NCBI GenBank assembly: GCA_947456185.1 | Contig: CANGPW010000005.1 | Location: 1-58,897 of the forward strand | Length of the DNA stretch: 58,897 nucleotides | Source of the DNA: Bacteroidota bacterium | GTDB lineage: Bacteria > Bacteroidota > Bacteroidia > UKL13-3 | Direction of reading: 5' to 3' | Shown: positions 20,286 to 30,070 of the stretch, piece by piece | Layout: the number at the start of each line of letters is the position of its first letter | Numbering within the stretch: the stretch's first letter is position 1 | Translations under genes and position numbers: made by a program | The notes under the pieces: model-generated | Database searches by the model: none | Told to the model about the DNA's origin: nothing | Seen by the model: only the letters and a program-made list of their open reading frames with translations

Positions 20286-21014
20286 ATGAAAAATTACCTA
20301 TTTATAAGCATTTCAATACTTACTATTTTATTTAGCAGTTGTTCAAATGGACAATCTCAAAAATACAAAAGCAACCTTTCTGCTATTGAATTTTCGAAGA
20401 AAATAACTGATTTACCAAGCGTAACTATTATTGATGTTCGTTCACCTGAAGAATTTGAAGGAGGACATATTCAAAACGCACAAAATATTGACTGGAATGG
20501 AAACAATTTTAATAAACAAATTTCAACTCTTGACCAATCGAAACCAGTTATAGTTTATTGCTTAAGTGGAGGTAGAAGTTCATCGGCAGCTAAAAAAATG
20601 CGTAACGATGGTTTTAAAGAAGTATATGAATTAGATGGCGGAATAATGCAATGGCGCAACAGTAATTTGCCAGAGACCACTGATGGAGTTAATGTAAAAG
20701 AAGTTGGAATGAGCATGCAACAATATGAAGATCTAACCAAAGGAAACAAATTGGTTTTAGTTGATTTCAATGCTGAATGGTGTGCACCTTGCAAAAAAAT
20801 GTTACCAATGCTTGAAGAAATTTCAACTACCATGCAAGACAAAGTAAAAGTTGAAAAAATAGATGTAGATGTAAACAGCGAATTAGCTACCACCTTAAAA
20901 GTTGAATCAATTCCAATGTTTATTTTGTATAAAAATGGAACTGAAGTTTGGAAACATTTAGGTTTAATAGAAAAAGACAAATTGATTGAAGCAATCAATC
21001 AGAACAGTAAATAA
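20286..21014 (+). CDS. Rhodanese-thioredoxin fusion lipoprotein
   Basis: Lipobox FSSC; rhodanese loop YCLSGGRS; thioredoxin FNAEWCAPCKKM. Confidence 0.9.
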   Translation: MKNYLFISISILTILFSSCSNGQSQKYKSNLSAIEFSKKITDLPSVTIIDVRSPEEFEGGHIQNAQNIDWNGNNFNKQISTLDQSKPVIVYCLSGGRSSSAAKKMRNDGFKEVYELDGGIMQWRNSNLPETTDGVNVKEVGMSMQQYEDLTKGNKLVLVDFNAEWCAPCKKMLPMLEEISTTMQDKVKVEKIDVDVNSELATTLKVESIPMFILYKNGTEVWKHLGLIEKDKLIEAINQNSK

Positions 21015-21031
21015 ATATTTAATTAAAGCAA

Positions 21032-21676
21032 TTAGTTTTTAAAAATGTAAACCAATTGTTTTGTTTCAAAAAACTCACCTTCAAAAAAAGTATTTAAGTC
21101 AGCGGTTTGAACATGTAATTTAGCATTCAATCGCTTTAATTCTTTAATTTCTTCTTTTAAATCACCTCCTTTTAGTAATAAATAGCCGTTGAGTTTTGAG
21201 TTAAAACAATCTTCAGCTATATAATCTTGCGTCCAGCGATAAAGCGTTACCATTGGTGCCACTGCCCTACTCAAAATGAAATGAAATTCTTCTTTTAAAT
21301 TCTCAACCCTGCCCACTACAAAATCAGTATTATTTAAACCAATTCCTTTTGAAATTTCTTCGGCAACTTTAATTTTCTTAGCTACAGAATCACATAAAGT
21401 AAATTCAGTATCAGGAAATAATATTGCTAAGGGAATTCCTGGAAATCCACCACCAGTGCCAATATCTAATATTTTAGTGCCTTTTTCAAATTGAATATAC
21501 TTGGCAATAGCTAAACTATGCAAAACATGCTTTTCATACAGTGATTCAATGTCTTTTCTGGAAACAACATTTATTTTACTGTTCCAATCAACATATAAAT
21601 CGTAAAGTAATTTAAACTGTTCCGTTTGATGCTCAGTTAAATTGGGGAAGTATTTAGTTATAATTTCAAAATTCAA
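21032..21676 (-). CDS. rsmG: 16S rRNA (guanine527-N7)-methyltransferase
   Basis: VVSRKDIESLYEKHVLHSLAIAKY and DIGTGGGFPGIPLAI. Confidence 0.93.
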   Translation of the reverse strand: MNFEIITKYFPNLTEHQTEQFKLLYDLYVDWNSKINVVSRKDIESLYEKHVLHSLAIAKYIQFEKGTKILDIGTGGGFPGIPLAILFPDTEFTLCDSVAKKIKVAEEISKGIGLNNTDFVVGRVENLKEEFHFILSRAVAPMVTLYRWTQDYIAEDCFNSKLNGYLLLKGGDLKEEIKELKRLNAKLHVQTADLNTFFEGEFFETKQLVYIFKN

Positions 21677-21688
21677 AATTTGTAATAA

Positions 21689-22447
21689 TTAAAGTCGGGT
21701 GCAAAATAGTTTATTTCCTTTACCTAACCTCAATCCAATTGTTAACACATGAACAGTATAGGAATCATGCATTTTAGTAATTTGAGAATTATTTATTAAA
21801 CCAGTTAAATTTTTTGTATTGGTTAAATTTAGCATATTATCAATTCCAATGCTTAACAATTGGTTCAACCTAACATGATATCCAATTCCAAAAGTTCCAT
21901 AAAACGCAATTTGTTTTTCAGGTAGATCATTTATACCTGTTCTACCAATTCCAACAGAATTCTTTATTAAATAAGGGTCTACATATGCTAATGTTGCAGA
22001 ATAATTTGCAGCACCAATACCAGCAATTAAATTTATTGTATAAAAATCGTCTCTTAAATATAAATTATGATTTAAACTGATGTTAGTTTGAATGTTAATA
22101 TCGTCTAATGTAGTGTTAAAAAAGGTAGTAGCCCCCCAAGATTTACCAAATCTTTGACCTTTTAAATCTGCATGATCATACCTGAAACCAATTTCAAATC
22201 TATCATTAAAAGTTTTATAAAATCCAGCAGTATAAGCTGCAGACAACTCATTGGGATTACTCTTTTTTGGTAATGATAATAATCTTCCTGCACCCCAATA
22301 AATAGAGGTACCAGCACCAATAATAATTTTATAATTATTTAACGGTAGTAAACGTGTAGCATACTGCGCAAATGATTGATTTATTAAAAATAAACTAATA
22401 AATAAATAAAAATATTTTTTCATAATTTTATATTGCAATAATAACAA
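21689..22447 (-). CDS. Predicted outer-membrane beta-barrel protein
   Basis: Signal peptide (LFLINQSFAQ) and alternating beta pattern. Confidence 0.5.
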   Translation of the reverse strand: MLLLQYKIMKKYFYLFISLFLINQSFAQYATRLLPLNNYKIIIGAGTSIYWGAGRLLSLPKKSNPNELSAAYTAGFYKTFNDRFEIGFRYDHADLKGQRFGKSWGATTFFNTTLDDINIQTNISLNHNLYLRDDFYTINLIAGIGAANYSATLAYVDPYLIKNSVGIGRTGINDLPEKQIAFYGTFGIGYHVRLNQLLSIGIDNMLNLTNTKNLTGLINNSQITKMHDSYTVHVLTIGLRLGKGNKLFCTRL

Positions 22448-22620
22448 AATAAATTAAATTTACAATCATTAAATATTGATTATCAATTAAATGAGATTGA
22501 AATTAGATGAAAATATCATTATAAAAAAGTGCATTTTTTTACAAATTAAACTCACCATTTAAATAAAATGTTTATATAAAAAACATTGGATTAACTTTAT
22601 TTGAAAAATAAAAAATAAAT

Positions 22621-23502
22621 ATGCTGATAGAAATAAAGAATTTAAATAAAACTTATGTTAATCATCAAGCTCTAAAAAATATAAATATCAATATACCAAA
22701 GCAAAGTATTTTTGGTTTACTAGGTCCAAATGGCGCAGGTAAGACTAGTTTAATTAGAATATTAACACAAATTACTCAAGCCGAGTCAGGAACTATTTTA
22801 TTTGATGGTGAAATACTAAAGGAAAAGCATCTTTATGAAATTGGCTATTTACCTGAAGAAAGAGGTTTGTATAAAAAAATGCAAGTTGGTGAACAGCTTT
22901 TATATTTTGCAGAATTAAAGGGTTTAAGTAAAGCTGAATCAAGAAAAAAAGTAAAATATTGGGTTGATAAATTTGAGATAAAAGATTGGTTGAACAAAAA
23001 AGTTGAAGAGCTTTCAAAAGGCATGCAACAAAAAATTCAATTTATTGCAAGTGTTATTCATCAACCCAAATTAATAATTTTAGATGAACCTTTTAGTGGT
23101 TTTGATCCACAAAATGCACAGCTATTAGTAAATGAAATATTAAAACTTAGAGATGAAGGAAGCACAATTATATTCTCTACTCATCGAATGGATACGGTTG
23201 AAAAACTTTGTGATGACATTGCCATGATCAATAAAAGTGAAGTGGTGCTAAGTGGCAATAAAAACGATATAAAACTGCAATTCAGTAATGATGAATACTG
23301 TATTCAGTTTAATGGGAAAATAGTTGAATCAAACCATTTTGAAATAATAACCAATACTGAAAACGAAGCTACAATTAAAATTTTATCTAACAAAAAAGAT
23401 GCCATTTCTTTTTTAAATAATCAAGTTGAACTTCAATCATTCTCCCCAAAGATTGCTACCATGGAAGATATTTTTATCAAAATGGTTCAAACTAATTTAT
23501 AA
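22621..23502 (+). CDS. ABC transporter ATP-binding protein with DUF4162-like C-terminus
   Basis: Walker A GPNGAGKTS, ELSKGMQQK signature, LIILDEPFSGFDP. Confidence 0.92.
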   Translation: MLIEIKNLNKTYVNHQALKNININIPKQSIFGLLGPNGAGKTSLIRILTQITQAESGTILFDGEILKEKHLYEIGYLPEERGLYKKMQVGEQLLYFAELKGLSKAESRKKVKYWVDKFEIKDWLNKKVEELSKGMQQKIQFIASVIHQPKLIILDEPFSGFDPQNAQLLVNEILKLRDEGSTIIFSTHRMDTVEKLCDDIAMINKSEVVLSGNKNDIKLQFSNDEYCIQFNGKIVESNHFEIITNTENEATIKILSNKKDAISFLNNQVELQSFSPKIATMEDIFIKMVQTNL

Positions 23503-23507
23503 TAAAA

Positions 23508-24713
23508 CTATATTTTTCTACAATGGTAGAAAAGTTTTTCGCCTTGATTATTTTGGGTGAAAAACAAATATTGATCACCACCAGTTTTTAGATTAAACTG
23601 CTTTGCAATTACTGCTTCATTGATAGGGAAATTTCTTTTACTAATATTAGCTTTTAAAATTTCTTTTTCCTTTAAATAGCTTTTCAAACTTGATTTGGAA
23701 AAAGAAAATGAGTCAATAATTTTAAAACACCTACCATAAAAATTTTCAATTAATTCATGACCAACAAAAAAATTTGAATTTAAAGCAATCATTTTTAAAC
23801 CTAAGCTTTGAGCATAATTAGCACTCAAATTAGCTTTTATAATTGAAGCATTTGGTTCATAAAAGTATTCATTTGAATTTGAATTCTTTGATTCTTTTTC
23901 AAATGAATTCGAATGACTGAATTCATGTATGTTTTGATCATTGATTATATTTATGGCTTTTATAACAGTTGAATTAAAGATAGTGAAATCAACTAAAAGC
24001 AATACTTCTTTTACTTCATTTTTTAAAGAAACAACATGAATTGCTTTAATATTTTCAATTTCAGATTTACAATAATTCAAATCAATCATTGGTGATAATT
24101 TTATCAATAATTGATTTGTAATTAGTTTTAATTGAGGCAACAATTCTAAAATATTTGGCGTGCAATCTGAAAGTAAAAACTTTTTCGAATTGGCTGTTGA
24201 TCTTCTATCCGCATCAATATAAACCAAATCAAATTTAGATGTGTTTTTTGTTAAAAAATCTTCAGCAAAAACTGTTAATCTTTCAATATGATTGATTCCA
24301 ATTTTTTTAAAATTATATTTTACAATTTCATTCAATTCCTCATCAGCATCTAAAGAAACAACTTTTGAAAAAACTTTTGAAAATGCGATGTCATCAACAC
24401 CTAAACCACCACATAAGTCTAAAACTGAATTACCTGTATACAATAAAGATTTGTATAAAGCAGTCAATTCGCTGCTTGATTGTTCATAACTTTTAGTAGG
24501 CAGCCAACAATAATTTGAAGTAAGTGTCGGTAATTTGTAGCTAGCTTTTTTAATATTTAAAATAGTTTCTAATACTAAATTGGCATTAAAATCCGTTTGT
24601 TCAATTGATTTAAACTTAAATGAAAGCATATTTATGTCGTCATTTAAATGTTTTTCAACAAAGTTTTTTAAATTAAAATTTAAATGTTCTGGTAAAAGAT
24701 TATACTTTTGCAA
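23508..24713 (-). CDS. Class I SAM-dependent methyltransferase (THUMP-like)
   Basis: SVLDLCGGLGVDDIAFS and LVYIDADRR. Confidence 0.8.
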   Translation of the reverse strand: MQKYNLLPEHLNFNLKNFVEKHLNDDINMLSFKFKSIEQTDFNANLVLETILNIKKASYKLPTLTSNYCWLPTKSYEQSSSELTALYKSLLYTGNSVLDLCGGLGVDDIAFSKVFSKVVSLDADEELNEIVKYNFKKIGINHIERLTVFAEDFLTKNTSKFDLVYIDADRRSTANSKKFLLSDCTPNILELLPQLKLITNQLLIKLSPMIDLNYCKSEIENIKAIHVVSLKNEVKEVLLLVDFTIFNSTVIKAINIINDQNIHEFSHSNSFEKESKNSNSNEYFYEPNASIIKANLSANYAQSLGLKMIALNSNFFVGHELIENFYGRCFKIIDSFSFSKSSLKSYLKEKEILKANISKRNFPINEAVIAKQFNLKTGGDQYLFFTQNNQGEKLFYHCRKI

Positions 24714-24766
24714 AGTAATTTTTAAGTGTTAAAAATATATAGTTAAATTATAAAAATCAAATAGTT

Positions 24767-24850
24767 ATGAAAAAATTAGCTCCGTTCGCAATATTTGCAT
24801 TAATCATTGTTTTAATGATTTCATGCAAAGGATCATGTCCAAAATTTTAG
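24767..24850 (+). CDS. 27-aa predicted micro-lipoprotein MKKLAPFAIFALIIVLMISCKGSCPKF (not in ORF track)
   Basis: ATG to TAG; n/h regions and LMISC lipobox; mature peptide CKGSCPKF. Confidence 0.55.
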   Translation: MKKLAPFAIFALIIVLMISCKGSCPKF

Positions 24851-24887
24851 TGTTAAACTAATTTAAATATTACTGAAAATTCAGTAA

Positions 24888-25295
24888 CTAAACAAACTGA
24901 AAGTTTATATCTTGAATTAAATCAGGATGTAAACTTTTACTCACTGGGCAACTTAGTCCAATTTCAATTATTTTAGCTTTATCTTCTTCTGTTAAGTCAT
25001 TTTTAGGAATAAAAACATTTATTTCAATTTTACTAATTCTTCTCGGATTACTGCTCATATGCTTTTTAACTGTCAATTTTGAGTCAATTAAATTATAACC
25101 CATCAGTCTAGTTTGGATTGCAATTGTAGTCATCATACAACTACCTAAAGCTTTAGCTACAAGGTCAGTTGGAGAAAAAGCAAGGCCTTTTCCAAAATTA
25201 TCAGTTGGTGCATCAGTAATAATTTTACTGCCTGATTGTAGGTGAGTTGCCTCACATCTAAATTCTCCTAAATAAATTACTTCTGCTGTATTCAT
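24888..25295 (-). CDS. OsmC family peroxiredoxin-like protein
   Basis: FSPTDLVAKALGSCMMTTIAI and second Cys in GLSCPVSKSLHP. Confidence 0.88.
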   Translation of the reverse strand: MNTAEVIYLGEFRCEATHLQSGSKIITDAPTDNFGKGLAFSPTDLVAKALGSCMMTTIAIQTRLMGYNLIDSKLTVKKHMSSNPRRISKIEINVFIPKNDLTEEDKAKIIEIGLSCPVSKSLHPDLIQDINFQFV

Positions 25296-25336
25296 TTTTT
25301 GTTATTTTTGACAACAATAATAAAAGAAAATCCACA

Positions 25337-26083
25337 TTGCAAAAACGAATTTATATTACATTTTATATTGTGCTGTTTTTTATCAATTACAGTTCTGCTC
25401 AAAATGCACCAATAACTGATGGTGAACTTCTTTATTACAAAGATTTCAATATTGGATTTAGTTTAAATACTTATGGTGGTGGTGGCATTTATTACCGACA
25501 TGGTTGGCATAAAACAGGAAATGTTAAGAATTATATTGAATCAGATATTTCATATATTAGACATCCAAAGGAAATTTGGCGTTATGGTTATCAAGAAAAT
25601 CCAAGTACTTATACATTTGGCCGTTTGAATTATACTTATTTTTTGCGTAATAGCTTTGGACAAAAAATAGAATTAACAGAAAGAAGTTATAAAAACGCTT
25701 TAGGTTTAAATTTTATATATAATATTGGCATTTCATTAGCACTATTAAAACCTGCATATATTGATTATTTTATTCAAAATGCTGATGGGACAAACTCATT
25801 AGTAACTGAAAAATATAATCCCGAAAAACATAATATTGAATACAGAATTTATGGAAACGGTCCATTTTTATCAGGATTCAATGAATTAGATGTAAAGGTT
25901 GGTTTATTTGGAAGAGTTGGTTTAAATATAGAATATGGCCAATATCCTGATGAATACAAATCGTTAGAAGCAGGTTTAACATTTGATGCATTTAACGAAA
26001 AACTTCCAATGGTGAATAAAGCAGAACAAATTCAATTTTTTCCTGCGATGTACATTGCATTTAATTTTGGATGGAAAAAATAA
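25337..26083 (+). CDS. Conserved hypothetical protein, probable outer-membrane protein (TTG start)
   Basis: Signal peptide IVLFFINYSSAQ; beta-rich; FNFGWKK C-terminus. Confidence 0.55.
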   Translation: MQKRIYITFYIVLFFINYSSAQNAPITDGELLYYKDFNIGFSLNTYGGGGIYYRHGWHKTGNVKNYIESDISYIRHPKEIWRYGYQENPSTYTFGRLNYTYFLRNSFGQKIELTERSYKNALGLNFIYNIGISLALLKPAYIDYFIQNADGTNSLVTEKYNPEKHNIEYRIYGNGPFLSGFNELDVKVGLFGRVGLNIEYGQYPDEYKSLEAGLTFDAFNEKLPMVNKAEQIQFFPAMYIAFNFGWKK

Positions 26084-26252
26084 AAATGCCTTTATTGATT
26101 AATGTTTGCATTATTTATTTTCAGTCTAACGCCTTACCATCGCAATCCTTTGCGCAATCGTTAGAAGGTAGGTTTCGATTTTATCTTAACACTTTTGGTC
26201 ATACATCGACAAGCTCAACGATTCTGAACAGTGATGGAAACAAACATTTGCC

Positions 26253-26828
26253 ACGACCAATTGCCACGACCTTTAGGTCGTGGATAGGATAGATAAAAAA
26301 TAACTTGGCTTTAGCCAAAACTGATACTACTATGCCATATACCAAAATAATGATTCATTTTATATGGGCAACCAAAAACAGGAGTCCCATAATAACAGCC
26401 GAGTTAAAACCATTGCTTTTGACTCATATTAAGGAAAATAGCAAAAAAAAAGAAATATACATTGATTGCCTCAACTGCGTTGAAGACCATATTCACCTAT
26501 TAATTTCATTAGGTCGTGAACAAACTGTAGCAAAAACAGCCATGCTCATAAAGGGGGAGTCCTCTTTTTGGGTAAATAAACAAAAATTGATTGATCAAAA
26601 ATTTGAATGGCAAGATGAATATATTGGATTATCGGTTAGCGAATCTGCTATAGATAATGTAAGGCGGTATATCGAAAATCAAGAAGAACATCATAGAAAA
26701 AAAACTTTTATGCAAGAGTATAATGATTTTTTAAAAGCGCATGGTTTTAGCAATGAAGATTTTGGCTAAAGCCGTTTGAGAGTTTTTTATTTTTTTTCCA
26801 CGCCCTGAAGGACTTGGCAATTGGTCGT
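26253..26828 (+). mobile_element. RAYT/IS200-like element with nested inverted repeats
   Basis: 31-bp outer inverted repeats (27/31) at 26253-26283 and 26798-26828; 14-bp inner repeats at 26307-26320 and 26760-26773. Confidence 0.72.
26332..26769 (+). CDS. IS200-like / REP-associated tyrosine transposase
   Basis: HFIWATKNR, HUH motif DHIHLLI, Tyr helix VRRYIENQEEHH; ATG 26332 preferred over track TTG. Confidence 0.88.
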   Translation: MPYTKIMIHFIWATKNRSPIITAELKPLLLTHIKENSKKKEIYIDCLNCVEDHIHLLISLGREQTVAKTAMLIKGESSFWVNKQKLIDQKFEWQDEYIGLSVSESAIDNVRRYIENQEEHHRKKTFMQEYNDFLKAHGFSNEDFG

Positions 26829-27009
26829 ATAATCGGCTGACGGAAGTATTTCGAATTTTAGCGCAGTTCCGACTTATATTAATAAATTTCCAAATTTATC
26901 ATTTTATACTTATCCATTATTCAAATCACAAGAAATTTATAAAATCATAAATTAAAAACAATAATTCAAATTGCATTATTAACTTTGAAGAAATTTTGAA
27001 GAAATTAGA

Positions 27010-27876
27010 ATGATAGAATTACCAGTATTAAGCGAGGCAAGAGTAAAAAAACCTAGCTGGTTAAAAGTAAAATTACCAACAGGCGAAAACTATAGAAAAG
27101 TTCGCCTATTGGTGGATGAATATAAATTACATACTATTTGTGAAAGTGGAAATTGTCCAAATATGGGTGAATGTTGGGGTGAAGGTACTGCCACTTTTAT
27201 GATTTTAGGAAATATTTGTACACGTAGTTGCTCGTTTTGTGCGGTAGCAACTGGAAGAGCAAAAACCTATGATTTAGAAGAGCCAATGCGTGTAGCAGAA
27301 GCCATTAAACTAATGAAAGTAAAGCATGCTGTTCTAACATCGGTAAACAGAGATGAATTACCCGATAAAGGTGCTCAAGTTTGGGCTGACACCATTAGAT
27401 TAGTGAAAGAATTAAGTCCAACTACCACCATGGAAACTTTAATTCCTGACTTTTTAAGTAAATGGGATTTATTGTACCAAGTAATTGATGAAAAACCTGA
27501 AGTAGTTAGCCATAACATGGAAACAGTTCCTAGGTTATACCGTAAAATACGTCCTCAAGCTAAATATGAACGCAGCCTAGAACAAATAAAATTAACCAAA
27601 GAAAGAGGCCGTAGAACCAAAAGTGGCGTAATGCTTGGCTTGGGTGAAACTGAAGCTGAAGTATTTCAAATCATGGATGATTTAGTAGCTCATGGTTGCG
27701 ATGTATTAACGCTTGGCCAATATTTACAACCAACTAAAATGCACGTAGCCGTTGAAGAATTTATCACTCCTGAACAGTTTGATTATTTCAAAGTAGTTGG
27801 TTTAGAAAAAGGTTTAAAATATGTAGAAAGTGGTGCTTTGGTGCGCTCGAGTTACCATGCTGAAAGACACATTTAA
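27010..27876 (+). CDS. lipA: Lipoyl synthase
   Basis: [36 protein letters not shown]. Confidence 0.97.
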   Translation: MIELPVLSEARVKKPSWLKVKLPTGENYRKVRLLVDEYKLHTICESGNCPNMGECWGEGTATFMILGNICTRSCSFCAVATGRAKTYDLEEPMRVAEAIKLMKVKHAVLTSVNRDELPDKGAQVWADTIRLVKELSPTTTMETLIPDFLSKWDLLYQVIDEKPEVVSHNMETVPRLYRKIRPQAKYERSLEQIKLTKERGRRTKSGVMLGLGETEAEVFQIMDDLVAHGCDVLTLGQYLQPTKMHVAVEEFITPEQFDYFKVVGLEKGLKYVESGALVRSSYHAERHI

Positions 27877-27996
27877 TGTCCGATATAAAATTCCAATTTC
27901 ATCGTTATGCTTGCTATAAAAAAGGTCATTTACTATTAGTAAACTCGCTTTTTTCCATCTTCGCAAGCCTCGAACTTGAAATTTTCTAATCAGACA
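27877..27996. repeat. 120-bp nested palindromic (MITE/REP-like) element
   Basis: TGTCYGAT...AAAATT termini, GCTTGC/GCAAGC, AAAAAAG/CTTTTTT and central TTTACTATTAGTAAA, nearly all centred near 27936. Confidence 0.65.
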
Positions 27997-28041
27997 ATAT
28001 GTAAATCATTTATAAAAAATAACAGAAATTCATAATATAAA

Positions 28042-28851
28042 ATGTTAAAAAATATCATTGAACAAGCATGGGAAAACCGTGACTTAATCAAACAAACCGA
28101 AACTCAACAAGCAATCAGAGAAGTAATTGAGCAATTGGATAAAGGAATGTTAAGAACTGCCGAACCATCTGCTACAGGTTGGCAAGTAAACGATTGGGTA
28201 AAAAAAGCGGTAATCATGTATTTTCCAATTCAAAAAATGGAAACCATTGAAGTGGGTCCTTTTGAATTCCATGATAAAATGTTATTGAAACGGAATTATG
28301 CAGAATTGGGTGTTAGGGTTGTACCTCATGCAGTGGCTCGTTATGGTTCGTTTTTAGCCAAAGGTGTAATATTGATGCCAAGTTATGTAAATATTGGTGC
28401 GTATGTAGATGAAGGAACCATGGTAGACACTTGGGCTACTGTTGGTAGTTGCGCTCAAATAGGAAAAAATGTTCATTTAAGTGGTGGTGTTGGAATTGGT
28501 GGAGTTTTAGAACCTGTTCAAGCTGCGCCAGTAATCATTGAAGACAATTGTTTCATTGGTTCTCGTTGCATAGTTGTGGAAGGTGTGAGGGTTGAATCTG
28601 AAGCTGTTTTAGGAGCTGGAGTAACATTGACCATGAGTACAAAAATTATAGATGTAACAGGAGAAAATCCTATTGAATACAAAGGAATTGTTCCAGCTAG
28701 TTCGGTAGTAATTCCTGGTTCATATACCAAGAAATTTCCTGCAGGAGATTATCAAGTACCTTGCGCCATTATTATTGGAAAACGCAAGGAAAGTACTGAT
28801 AAAAAAACCAGCTTAAATGATGCTTTAAGAGATAACAGTGTGGCTGTTTAA
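28042..28851 (+). CDS. dapD: 2,3,4,5-tetrahydropyridine-2,6-dicarboxylate N-succinyltransferase
   Basis: Left-handed beta-helix repeats; GAYVDEGTMVDTWATVGSCAQIGKNVHLSGGVGIGGVLEP. Confidence 0.95.
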   Translation: MLKNIIEQAWENRDLIKQTETQQAIREVIEQLDKGMLRTAEPSATGWQVNDWVKKAVIMYFPIQKMETIEVGPFEFHDKMLLKRNYAELGVRVVPHAVARYGSFLAKGVILMPSYVNIGAYVDEGTMVDTWATVGSCAQIGKNVHLSGGVGIGGVLEPVQAAPVIIEDNCFIGSRCIVVEGVRVESEAVLGAGVTLTMSTKIIDVTGENPIEYKGIVPASSVVIPGSYTKKFPAGDYQVPCAIIIGKRKESTDKKTSLNDALRDNSVAV

Positions 28852-28879
28852 ATCTTTTTATTTAAACAAAAATTTATAA

Positions 28880-30007
28880 ATGAAAATAGGATTTGATGCT
28901 AAACGAGCTTTTAATAACTCAACAGGTTTGGGTAATTATTCACGTTTAGTTATTATTTCATTATTGCAAAATTTTCCTGAACATCAGTACTATTTATTTA
29001 CACCAACTATTGATGAAAAGTTTGAAAATATTTTCAGTGAATTTAATAATGTAGAGATTATAGAACCTGAAAATTATTTGCTTAAAAAATTCCATTCGGC
29101 ATGGCGAAGTTACAGTATTGGCGACATCGTTAACGATTTATCATTAGATATTTTTCATGGTTTAAGTAATGAAATTCCCAATGGAATTAATAGTGATAAA
29201 ACAAAAACTGTGGTAACCATTCACGATTTAATTTTTCTGCGTTATCCTGATTATTACAATACCATTGATGCCTATATATACAAGAAAAAATTTAAGCGAT
29301 CTTGTCAAAATGCTGATTTAATATTGGCTGCTAGCAAGCAAACAAAAACAGATATTTCTGATTATTTTAAAATAGATGATCAGAAAATAAAAGTGCTTTA
29401 TCAAGATTGTGATGCTGCTTTTGCAAAGCAATATTCAACAATTGAAAAGGAAAAAATTATTGCTCAATACAATTTATCTAAACAATTCATATTAAGTGTT
29501 GGTACCATTGAAAAAAGGAAAAATCAATTTACAATATTAAAAGCTTTAACTAAACTTTCAATCGATTGGAACTTGGTTTTAATTGGAAAAAAAACTGATT
29601 ATACCAAAGAATTATTTGATTTTGCTACCAAAAATAATTTACAAAGCAGGATACAAATTCTTGAGAATATAAGCTTTGAAGATTTACCTATCATTTATCA
29701 ATGTAGCCAAGTATTTGTTTACATTTCGGAATTTGAAGGATTTGGAATTCCTGTGTTGGAAGCAATGAAAAGCAAAATACCTGTAATTACGTCCAATACT
29801 TCGTCTTTACCTGAAGTGATTGGACCAAATGGTAATTGCATAGCACCTTTCGATGATTATGCAATTGTTCATTTCATAAACAATGAATTGCAAAGCAAAG
29901 ATACAATTAGTAAAATAGTAACAGAGGCAAAAGAAAGAACTTTACTATTTGATAAAAATTTATTGGCAAAAACACTGATGAGTTTTTACACTGAATTGAA
30001 AATTTAA
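28880..30007 (+). CDS. Glycosyltransferase family 4/1 protein
   Basis: SVGTIEKRKNQ and EFEGFGIPVLEAMKSKIPVITSNTSSLPEV. Confidence 0.9.
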   Translation: MKIGFDAKRAFNNSTGLGNYSRLVIISLLQNFPEHQYYLFTPTIDEKFENIFSEFNNVEIIEPENYLLKKFHSAWRSYSIGDIVNDLSLDIFHGLSNEIPNGINSDKTKTVVTIHDLIFLRYPDYYNTIDAYIYKKKFKRSCQNADLILAASKQTKTDISDYFKIDDQKIKVLYQDCDAAFAKQYSTIEKEKIIAQYNLSKQFILSVGTIEKRKNQFTILKALTKLSIDWNLVLIGKKTDYTKELFDFATKNNLQSRIQILENISFEDLPIIYQCSQVFVYISEFEGFGIPVLEAMKSKIPVITSNTSSLPEVIGPNGNCIAPFDDYAIVHFINNELQSKDTISKIVTEAKERTLLFDKNLLAKTLMSFYTELKI

Positions 30008-30012
30008 AATAA

Positions 30013-30049
30013 AAAAAGCAAAATAAACACCTAGTCTATTTTGCTTTTT
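30013..30049. terminator. Bidirectional terminator
   Basis: AAAAAGCAAAATA ... TATTTTGCTTTTT. Confidence 0.85.
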
Positions 30050-30070
30050 TATAATAATTAATTTTATATT

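Noticed and set aside
26125-26165. TCTAACG...CGTTAGA hairpin upstream of the RAYT element as part of the mobile unit
   Set aside because: Has no counterpart on the right side of the transposase; treated as separate intergenic repeat sequence.
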